Shown here in pieces: positions 34,433 to 41,505 of a DNA stretch of 46,161 nucleotides (position 1 is its first letter; each line of letters begins with the position of its first letter). Location: the NCBI GenBank assembly GCA_913051775.1, contig CAJXCL010000011.1, positions 1 to 46,161 on the forward strand, given 5' to 3'. The notes beneath the pieces are model-generated. The model was not told the origin of the DNA and did no database searches. It saw nothing but the letters and a program-made list of their open reading frames with translations. This DNA comes from an uncultured Nitrospirota bacterium. GTDB lineage: Bacteria; Nitrospinota; Nitrospinia; CAJXCL01. The position numbers and the translations under genes were made by a program.

Positions 34433-34894
34433 GTGGGGAGCATTAATGTTTTCCCTACCATTCTAAGCAAGCTAAGTATTAACCACAATTGCGAAGGCGG
34501 GAATTTGTTTCCGATTAGCAACAAAGAAAAAGCAGAAATCAAATCCCTGCTGGCATTTGGCGAAAATGACTATTCTTTGTTTTCCAACAATCAAAGGAAA
34601 TATATCAAAGGGATAAAAGGAAAATGGAGAATAGCACAGTCAAATCAGTGGAAGTTAATATTTATCCCAGACCCGAAAGAAAATATTTATGAATTTTATG
34701 ATATAAAAAATGACCCATTAGAAACAAAAAATTTAGCAAATAACACCCTGTACGATAAAGAAATTTAATACCTAAAACAAGAATTATTCCAATGGATTAA
34801 GAAAGAAGATATGCAAAACGCTGAAGAATTATCAAGAACTCGAATAAATCCTCATTTAAAAGAACGATTACAATCATTAGGATATTTTCAGTAA
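34433..34894 (+). pseudogene. C-terminal remnant of a sulfatase-family protein
   Basis: The frame starts VGSINVFPTILSKLSI, equivalent to the sulfatase block QV-D-FPT-L-LG. It continues with SLFSNNQRKYIKGIKGKWRI, NQWKLIFIPDP and EFYDIKNDPLETKNLANN, the typical sulfatase end (ELYDLxxDPxExxNLA). An in-frame TAA at 34766-34768 is followed without frame change by YLKQELFQWIKKEDMQNAEE and KERLQSLGYFQ, which ends with the customary LQSLGY. The catalytic N-terminal ~350 residues are missing, so the protein cannot be active. It overlaps the start of the divergent membrane-protein gene. Confidence 0.8.
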
Positions 34895-34944
34895 ACCGGC
34901 CTCTCAAATTATAGCTATTATATTTTACAAAAAGCGCAATTATC

Positions 34945-36042
34945 TCAAATCTTTTTGGCAGAAACCAGATTGCAGCACCCGGCACAAACCGGAAATGTTC
35001 CAACTTTTTTTAATGTTTTCCGCATGTCTTCATAAACAGTGCCCTGCCAGATATCTTTTACGCTTTTTTCGCGAATGTTGCCGGCGCTCTGAAAAGCTTT
35101 ACAGGTGATAACATCCCCATCAGGAGAAATAATCATTTGCATCCACGGGACAGAGCATCGAAAATGTTTAGGATTAAAGTCTCTATCCAGGTAATCAAGC
35201 CATTCTTTCCGAGTTATACCGTTAGGAGTGAATCGTAAATCGGTCTGGCCACTATTTTTTTTTAAGATATTATTAATTTGCTTTTCAAGTTTGTTCTTAT
35301 CTATTGAGTCGATTATTTCATAATTTCCGGAACTGTTACGATAATTTGTGTCAATATCTGTAGTTAACGCGTCCCAATCATAAAAATGAGCTATATTAAA
35401 TATATCTGCGCCAAATTCCTTTGATTGCTCATAAGCTTCCTTAATAAATGGAGCGTTTAAACCAATAAGTGTCATACGATTATCTATTATAGGAAATTTT
35501 TGTTTCATCTCCTTGCGTAATTTAAGAAGCATTTTAGTTCCTTTGGCCGTTTTTTCCCAGGAACCTTTCTTTTGAGTAATCTGGTCATGTATTTTTTCAC
35601 TCCCCTGTATGGAAATTCCTATAGAAATTAATCCTTTTCCAAAGATATTTTTAGGAGCATAAGAGAGAAGTTTTCTGCAAGAATCCTCTGTGAGAAAATT
35701 ACCATTTGTTACGAAGGTAAACCTGACATGAGATTTAACGGCATCAAAAATTTCAAAAAGGTCTTTACGAATCATTGGTTCTCCGCCTGTAAAAGTCATA
35801 ACTGCCGTCGATGGCAGTTGTTGGACCAGACGTCTATATTCATCTGGTGTGATAAGCTCTCTTCGGCTATTCTCAGATTCAAAGTCTATAAAACACATTT
35901 GACACCGCAGGTTGCAGTTATAGTTGAGTAAGCATGCAACGTAAGAGGGAAGTGGTAAAAAACGGATAGGTAAGTAGCGCTTTAAATAGGTAACATATAA
36001 GAGATAACGCCAATATGCCTTAGCAATTATTTGTTTTTTCAT
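34945..36042 (-). CDS. Radical SAM/SPASM-type enzyme
   Basis: 365 residues. The radical SAM cluster is C-x3-C-x2-C at Cys43, 47 and 50 (CNLRCQMC), then TGGEPMIRKDL and the VTNGNFL strand. A SPASM-like C-terminus has PWMQMIISPDGDVITCKAF and CAGCCNL. A basic, aromatic N-terminal helix (KAYWRYLLYVTYLKRYLPIR) precedes the barrel, as in several membrane-associated radical SAM proteins near polysaccharide genes. The substrate could be a peptide or carbohydrate/lipid carrier; undetermined. It is divergent from the sulfatase remnant. Intact. Confidence 0.88.
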   Translation of the reverse strand: MKKQIIAKAYWRYLLYVTYLKRYLPIRFLPLPSYVACLLNYNCNLRCQMCFIDFESENSRRELITPDEYRRLVQQLPSTAVMTFTGGEPMIRKDLFEIFDAVKSHVRFTFVTNGNFLTEDSCRKLLSYAPKNIFGKGLISIGISIQGSEKIHDQITQKKGSWEKTAKGTKMLLKLRKEMKQKFPIIDNRMTLIGLNAPFIKEAYEQSKEFGADIFNIAHFYDWDALTTDIDTNYRNSSGNYEIIDSIDKNKLEKQINNILKKNSGQTDLRFTPNGITRKEWLDYLDRDFNPKHFRCSVPWMQMIISPDGDVITCKAFQSAGNIREKSVKDIWQGTVYEDMRKTLKKVGTFPVCAGCCNLVSAKKI

Positions 36043-36194
36043 TTTTAAAAGCTTTCCAGCTTAACAGTCCCTATTTCCTTTTATTAATAAATCAATTAGA
36101 ATACTGATAAAAATTTAATTCTAAGAGATAATTCTCAGATTAGCAAATTTACAAAACCTCTTTCAATTGGCTAAAAAATATAATTCGGATCTAA

Positions 36195-36371
36195 TCAAAT
36201 ATTGAGAATTATGGTATTTCTCGCCATTTTCGAGCGCCTTTTGTTCCGTTTGCTTATAAAAATGAGGAACAGATCCTAAGTTTAGTTAAAAAAGGCCATA
36301 GAAAATTTTACTTTCGCCCTCAATATATTTTAAAATACTTAAGAAAATTAAAAATTCAGCGATTTACGTAA
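36195..36371 (+). pseudogene. C-terminal remnant of a B12-type radical SAM enzyme
   Basis: A 58-residue frame without a proper start, containing PFVPFAYKNEEQILSLVKKG and HRKFYFRPQYILKYLRKLK before TAA at 36369-36371. This closely resembles the helical C-terminus of B12-binding radical SAM proteins, for example FYLRPGYIFKTL in the intact protein at 39909-41318. It is the tail of a deleted paralogue. Preceding bases 36043-36194 show nothing recognisable. Confidence 0.6.
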
Positions 36372-36419
36372 GTTCAGGAATGAAACGAAAATGATTTTAG
36401 AGGCTAGAGCCGCAGTATT

Positions 36420-37355
36420 ATGAACAATCCCGATACTTTTATTTCAGTAATAATACCTATATATAATGAGGAGGAGAATATTGATGAACTCTGTGTCAGT
36501 CTAACAAAGGTACTTGAGGATTATAAAAAAGAATACGAGATTATTTTTGTGGATGACGGGAGCAGCGATCAAAGTATCGGTCTTCTAAAGAAATATCAAG
36601 ATACTAATAATAAAATAAAGATTATCAAATTGACAAAGAACTATGGACAACACATTGCTCTTATCGCGGGTATTGAGCATATAAAAGGAAACATTATCGT
36701 AACTATGGACGGAGATCTTCAAAATAGCCCGAAAGATATTCCAAAATTTATAAATAAAATTGAGGAGGGATATGACTTTGTGAGTGGATGGCGTGTAAAT
36801 AGATATGATCCTGTCTTAAGGAAAATTCCATCATATGTTTTGAACAAAATTATTTGCAAGATAACAGGCGTCAACTTTCATGACTATAATTGCGGTATGA
36901 ACGCTGTTAGAAAGAGCATTATTGAGAATATGGATAAATATGGTGAGATGAGAAAATTTTTTCCAGCTTTGATGGCAAAACTGGCTAACTCTTGCTGTGA
37001 AGTTCAGGTAGAGCATAATGCAAGGGCAAAAGGTAAATCCAAATATGATTTTTTAAAGCTTGTAGGTTTAGTCGCGGATTTTATAACAAGTTTTACCGTT
37101 AAGCCTTTCAGAGTTTTAGGAGTAACAGGCAGTTTTCTTGTTTCACTGAGTACTTTTTTTGGGATTATATTTATTATCGCCAGACTTTTTGGACTTACCG
37201 GCCCCATACCTCAAGTTCTTTTTATTCTGTTAATATCTTTTTTAAGTGGCATCCAGTTCTTAATATTAGGATTTATGGGAGAATATTTGATAAGAATCTA
37301 TCAATTGCTGCAGAGGGAAACACTTTTCCAGGTAGAGACTATTATTGAAAAATAA
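36420..37355 (+). CDS. Polyprenol-phosphate glycosyltransferase, family 2 (GtrB/ArnC-like)
   Basis: 311 residues. GT-A motifs: VIIPIYNEEENIDEL, FVDDGSSDQS, the catalytic MDGDLQNSPKDIP and YNCGMNAVRKSII. Two C-terminal membrane helices (about 235-255 and 265-290) follow GKSKYDFLKLVGL, the standard layout of GtrB, ArnC and DPM-like enzymes, which load a sugar on undecaprenyl phosphate. It would supply a sugar donor for the GT-C-like membrane proteins in this locus. Its 3' end overlaps the start of the broken epimerase gene, so the two once formed an operon. Confidence 0.92.
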   Translation: MNNPDTFISVIIPIYNEEENIDELCVSLTKVLEDYKKEYEIIFVDDGSSDQSIGLLKKYQDTNNKIKIIKLTKNYGQHIALIAGIEHIKGNIIVTMDGDLQNSPKDIPKFINKIEEGYDFVSGWRVNRYDPVLRKIPSYVLNKIICKITGVNFHDYNCGMNAVRKSIIENMDKYGEMRKFFPALMAKLANSCCEVQVEHNARAKGKSKYDFLKLVGLVADFITSFTVKPFRVLGVTGSFLVSLSTFFGIIFIIARLFGLTGPIPQVLFILLISFLSGIQFLILGFMGEYLIRIYQLLQRETLFQVETIIEK

Positions 37356-37784
37356 GAGCGTTTTGATAACTGGCGCATCAGAATTTATAAGGAGGCATCT
37401 TACAAAAAGTTTGTTGGAGAAAAATTATGAACTTGTTCTTACCTATTGCAATGGTAAAATCGATAGGGAATTTAAAAACTACTCAACCCAGATTAAACTT
37501 GATTTGACAAAAGAGCGGGATTAAAAAAAATCCAAGATTATTATTTATGTGAAAGATGTTGTGGAAGCTAACTATCTCGCGCTTAATTCAAATTAGGACG
37601 TCCCATTTAATATCTCATCTGGTCAAGGAACTAATATTGTTAAACTTGTCCATCTTGTAAAAGACATTTTTTCTGTCGGTAAATCCAGGGTTCTTTTTTA
37701 CAATAAAAAGCAGGGAGATAATACGAATTACTATTTTAATATTTCTAAAGTAAAAAAAGATTAGGTTATCCGGTTTATCCATAG
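37345..37784 (+). pseudogene. Degraded NAD-dependent epimerase/dehydratase
   Basis: A TTG at 37345 opens KNKSVLITGASEFIRRHLTK: the NAD-binding G-x2-G-x2-G has become GASEFIR, both later glycines lost. TAA at 37522-37524 ends the fragment. A large central deletion removes the Y-x3-K region. Sequence resumes with IIIYVKDVVEANYLALNSN, a TAG, then DVPFNISSGQGTNIVKLVHL, VKDIFSVGK and NYYFNISKVKKD. Finally a shift or TAG precedes GYPVYP and the end near 37784. The C-terminal pieces are a typical SDR epimerase end. It followed the GtrB-like gene in an operon. The rest up to 37885 holds no gene. Confidence 0.85.
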
Positions 37785-37885
37785 ATGGGTTAAGATTTTA
37801 TTTCATATTTATCCGTGCTAGATTTATTGTTTAATTGTGGCGAAAAGAGCCTTAATATTCTTCTAAACAAAATGAGCAAATCCTG

Positions 37886-38803
37886 ATGACAACTTATTAT
37901 TTTCCTCAAAGGATTAGTATAGAAATCACAAATAATTGTAATTATTTATGTGCAATGTGTCCCCAGGGTAAACTGGTAAGGAAAAAAGGGTTTATAAGTC
38001 CCGAGTTCTATAAAAAAATAATTGATGAATGCGTAAAATATAACCCCATGGTTTGGAACCATTTTATTGGAGAACCGTTGCTTCATAAGGATTTTTTTGA
38101 ATTGTTGGAGTATGCGGTAAAAAAAGGAATACGGAGTGGTTTTTCTACAAACGGTTCTTTTTTAGATGGTTCAGTCATCATGAAAATACTTAAATCTAGC
38201 GTTGAACGAATAGAGTTGTCTTTGGACGCGTTGAAAAAAGAAACTTATAATGATGTCAGAGGTATGAAAAACTTTAATGAGATTGAAAAAAATGTTAACC
38301 AGTTACTGAAAACCAAATACGATATGGGTCTTGAAAAACCGGTGGTGTCGATCCAGTTTGTCAAGCAGCATAAGAATATCCACGAACTGGAGGAGTTCAC
38401 GCGGAAGTGGAGTAAAATTCTGAAAGGGAAAGATTTTGTTAAAAGCATAGATTTTATTACATGGGCCGGTACTAAAACCAACAATAATAATGCAGAATTA
38501 AAATTGCCTTCACAGCGGGTCCCTTGCGGGAGAATATGGAAAAGCCTGGTTGTTTTGTGGAACGGAGAAGTCACGCCATGCACCAGTGATTACAACGGTG
38601 AATTAGTAATTGGTAATATAAAGGATGATTCGATAAAGAATATTTGGAGAAATGAAAGATTGCGAAAACTGCGAAGCTCACATGATTTTAACAGTTTTGA
38701 AAAATACCCTCTTTGCGCTAACTGCAATGAATGGATTCTTGAAAACGATACGGATAAATATAAAAATATTTCTATAAAAAATTTAGAAGGACACCTTCAA
38801 TGA
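37886..38803 (+). CDS. Radical SAM/SPASM protein
   Basis: 305 residues. The radical SAM cysteines are Cys18, 22 and 25 (CNYLCAMC), followed by HFIGEPLLHKDFF in place of the usual GGEP, and a FSTNGSFLD strand. The SPASM region has PCGRIWKSLVVLWNGEVTPC, the spaced GELVIGNIKD and CANCNEW. Such proteins often sit in glycan or RiPP-like loci; the GEPL variant is common among the environmental SPASM proteins. It overlaps the next gene by ATGA (38800-38803), so it is coupled to a nucleotide-sugar enzyme. Intact. Confidence 0.9.
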   Translation: MTTYYFPQRISIEITNNCNYLCAMCPQGKLVRKKGFISPEFYKKIIDECVKYNPMVWNHFIGEPLLHKDFFELLEYAVKKGIRSGFSTNGSFLDGSVIMKILKSSVERIELSLDALKKETYNDVRGMKNFNEIEKNVNQLLKTKYDMGLEKPVVSIQFVKQHKNIHELEEFTRKWSKILKGKDFVKSIDFITWAGTKTNNNNAELKLPSQRVPCGRIWKSLVVLWNGEVTPCTSDYNGELVIGNIKDDSIKNIWRNERLRKLRSSHDFNSFEKYPLCANCNEWILENDTDKYKNISIKNLEGHLQ

Positions 38804-39828
38804 AAACAATTCTTGTTACAGGCGGTGCAGGCTTTATAGGAAGTAATTTCGTTAAGTTCATTTATAAAAATTACCAGGATTATAAGATCATTGTCCTTGA
38901 TGCGCTTACTTACGCAGGTAATCTTGATAATTTTCCAGAAAAGCTGAAAAACGACGCCCAGTTTACATTTAAATACGGAAATATCCGAAATACGGAGTTA
39001 GTCGATAATCTTGTTTCTCAATCTGATATCGTCTTTCATTTTGCCGCGGAGTCACATGTTGCCAGATCAATTTTTGATAATGTGGTGTTCTTTGAAACAG
39101 ACGTCCTAGGGACTCAGGCGGTTACCAACTCAGTTTTAAAATATAATAAAAATATTGAAAAATTTATTCATATATCTTCCTCGGAAGTGTACGGAACAGC
39201 ATTACAAGAACCTATGACAGAGGAGCATCAACTGAATCCGCTTACTCCCTACGCAAGCGCTAAGGCCGGAGCAGACCGGCTTGTTTATTCCTATTGGACG
39301 ACTTATGAAATTCCGGCAGTGATAATACGTCCTTTTAACAATTACGGACCACACCAGCATCTGGAAAAAGCAATTCCAAGGTTTATCACCAGTGCAATTC
39401 TTGGAGAACCCCTTATTGTTCATGGAAACGGTAAAAGCGAAAGAGACTGGCTATATGTAGAAGATTGTTGCCTTGGATTGAATAGAGTTCTGAATTCCGA
39501 TATGGAACTAATAAAGGGAGAGGTTCTTAATATAGGCACAGGGAAAAGTGTTTCAATCTTGACGGTTGCTGAGGCGATCCTCTCAATGCTTGGAAAACCT
39601 AAATCACTTATCAAATTTAGTGAAGATAGGCCTGGACAGGTAAAAAAACATATATCATCTACAGAAAAATCAGAAAAATTACTACACTGGAAACCGAAAA
39701 CAGATTTTGAGACCGGACTGGAAAAAACTGTTAAGTGGTATAGCAACAATAGATCATGGTGGGAAAAACATTTATGGATGAGATCAATCCCGATTGTCTT
39801 GAAGGATGGTCAGCAGGTAAATTTTTAG
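38800..39828 (+). CDS. Nucleotide-sugar 4,6-dehydratase, SDR family (RmlB/LegB-like)
   Basis: 342 residues, extended SDR. NAD-binding TGGAGFIGS is at residues 7-15, catalytic Y-x3-K at Tyr151 and Lys155 (YASAK), and RPFNNYGPHQ is the substrate segment. In RmlB the dehydratase motif is TDEVYG; here it is SSSEVYG (126-132), which keeps the glutamate but replaces the aspartate with serine. This variant is known in UDP-GlcNAc 4,6-dehydratases of the LegB type, so the substrate may be UDP- rather than dTDP-sugar. It is translated from an ATG overlapping the SPASM gene. Confidence 0.82.
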   Translation: MKTILVTGGAGFIGSNFVKFIYKNYQDYKIIVLDALTYAGNLDNFPEKLKNDAQFTFKYGNIRNTELVDNLVSQSDIVFHFAAESHVARSIFDNVVFFETDVLGTQAVTNSVLKYNKNIEKFIHISSSEVYGTALQEPMTEEHQLNPLTPYASAKAGADRLVYSYWTTYEIPAVIIRPFNNYGPHQHLEKAIPRFITSAILGEPLIVHGNGKSERDWLYVEDCCLGLNRVLNSDMELIKGEVLNIGTGKSVSILTVAEAILSMLGKPKSLIKFSEDRPGQVKKHISSTEKSEKLLHWKPKTDFETGLEKTVKWYSNNRSWWEKHLWMRSIPIVLKDGQQVNF

Positions 39829-39908
39829 AATACTCTTATTCAGCCGCTAAGTTGTAGTTAAATTAGTGGTGCGCTATACAATAAACAATACACAAAGAGG
39901 AAATGTAA

Positions 39909-41318
39909 TTGAAAAAAGCTTTTTTTATAACTCCGCCTACTGGTCTGTGGGTCAGGGAAGATAGATGTCAATCCCCAATTGAGAAGACCATGTTTGCAGT
40001 AATTAGACCTCCTCTGAGATTGGGTCTTGCCGCGGCTATTTTAGAAGAGGCTTCATACAAATGTGCTATAGCTGATTATCCAGCTGAAGACAAAGGATGG
40101 GAAAGTTTCAAAAAAGATTTAAAGGAGTTTGATCCTGATATCCTTTTTGTCAGCACAGTTTTTAAAACAAGAAATGACGATTTTCGAGCATTTCGGATTG
40201 CCAAAAATAATAATAAAAATATTTTCACAATTATGAAAGGGTCTCCTTTAGGAGATGATGCAGGCGCTTTGGAAGAATGTGCTGAACTGGACATTTTTTT
40301 AACAAAAGAAATCGATAGATCTTTGATTTCCATTATTTCGAGAGAAAACCTTCATCAAACGACAGGAATTACTTTCAGGGAAAATGGTAATATAATTAAA
40401 ACCCCTCCGGCTCCTTTTATAAAAAACCTAGATGCTTTGCCTTTCGTAGCAAGACATTTGTTAAAAAATAATCTTTACCGCAGACCGGATACCTTGGAAC
40501 CGTTTACTGTTATTCAGGCTTCGAGAGGGTGTCCATTCAAATGTATTTTCTGTTCCGCTATAGTAGGAAGCGGTCAAGTATTGCGAAATCGATCACCTCA
40601 AAATATCGTTGATGAGATTGAAGAGTGCGTCAACAAATACGATGTAAACAATTTTCTTATGGGAGCTGAAACCTTTACCTGTGATAAAAAATGGGTTTTT
40701 AATATCTGTGATGAAATTTTTAAAAGAGACTTGAAAATAAATTGGTATTGTAATAGCCGGGTCGATACTATTGATAGGGAATTAGCGTCTATGATTAAAA
40801 AATCAGGTTGTTACGCTGTAAGCCTTGGAATTGAGTCTGGAAATCAAGAGACTCTCGATAAAATGAAGAAGGGGACGACTCTTACCCAGGCGGTGGAAGC
40901 CGTCCAGGTGTTAAAAGACGCTAAAATCAGGACTTACCTCTATTACATAATCGGTTTCCCATGGGAAACCAGGGAGATGATTCATGAGACGATAAACCTT
41001 GCATTAAAGCTCGATGGAGACATATCTGATTTTTATTTCGCGCACCCTCTTCATGGAACTGAATTATATAAGATGGCGAAAGAACAAAATCTCTTAATCG
41101 AAGACAACAACTTTGTATGTGATTTCCGGATTGATTCCTCTCATGTTTCTTTTAAAGAACAGAGTAAATTATGCCGCTCTGCGCTACTGAGATTTTATTT
41201 AAGGCCAGGTTATATCTTTAAAACTCTTGCTGTCATTCGTTCCCCTAAAGTTGCCTACCGGATTGCAAGGATGGGACTTTCAACTCTTTTTAAGTTGGTT
41301 AAAGCAACGCGTTTCTGA
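39909..41318 (+). CDS. B12-binding-type radical SAM enzyme
   Basis: 469 residues from TTG 39909, preceded by AGAGG. An N-terminal Rossmann-like cobalamin-type domain (PPLRLGLAAAILEE, DILFVSTVF) covers about residues 1-170. It lacks a clear D-x-H-x2-G motif, so cobalamin binding is uncertain. The radical SAM motif is SRGCPFKCIFC at Cys208, 212 and 215. The C-terminal helical part has FYLRPGYIFKTL. Members modify lipids, tetrapyrroles or sugars, often by methylation or C-C bond formation. It sits between the dehydratase and a large membrane protein, suggesting a role in glycan or lipid-linked precursor maturation. Confidence 0.88.
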   Translation: MKKAFFITPPTGLWVREDRCQSPIEKTMFAVIRPPLRLGLAAAILEEASYKCAIADYPAEDKGWESFKKDLKEFDPDILFVSTVFKTRNDDFRAFRIAKNNNKNIFTIMKGSPLGDDAGALEECAELDIFLTKEIDRSLISIISRENLHQTTGITFRENGNIIKTPPAPFIKNLDALPFVARHLLKNNLYRRPDTLEPFTVIQASRGCPFKCIFCSAIVGSGQVLRNRSPQNIVDEIEECVNKYDVNNFLMGAETFTCDKKWVFNICDEIFKRDLKINWYCNSRVDTIDRELASMIKKSGCYAVSLGIESGNQETLDKMKKGTTLTQAVEAVQVLKDAKIRTYLYYIIGFPWETREMIHETINLALKLDGDISDFYFAHPLHGTELYKMAKEQNLLIEDNNFVCDFRIDSSHVSFKEQSKLCRSALLRFYLRPGYIFKTLAVIRSPKVAYRIARMGLSTLFKLVKATRF

Positions 41319-41505
41319 AATTATGTTTGAAAAAATTTCGGTATGTTTAACCTCAGCAATGAAATGAAATAATTTTTCGGACCATCATCACCTATTTACG
41401 CTTTAGTAGGGATTCTTGACGGTTATCTGATTATTGCGCCTGGTTTTATTACTTCATCACTAGATATAAAACCTTGGTCTATTCGCCGGAAACAGGAAAA
41501 ATTTA
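41319..41505. other. 187-bp gap
   Basis: No gene is recognised. One frame reads GPSSPIYALVGILDGYLIIA (41380-41439), which looks protein-like, but it merges into a shadow frame of the following gene and has no start. It may be the relic of a deleted gene. Confidence 0.25.

Noticed and set aside
15938-37784. In-frame TAA and TAG codons inside several conserved genes as a hint of stop-codon recoding
   Set aside because: The interrupted genes also show frameshifts, lost catalytic residues or deletions, while all the clear housekeeping genes (topA, argH, trpS, dxr, lpxK) run without internal stops. Ordinary pseudogenes explain it better.
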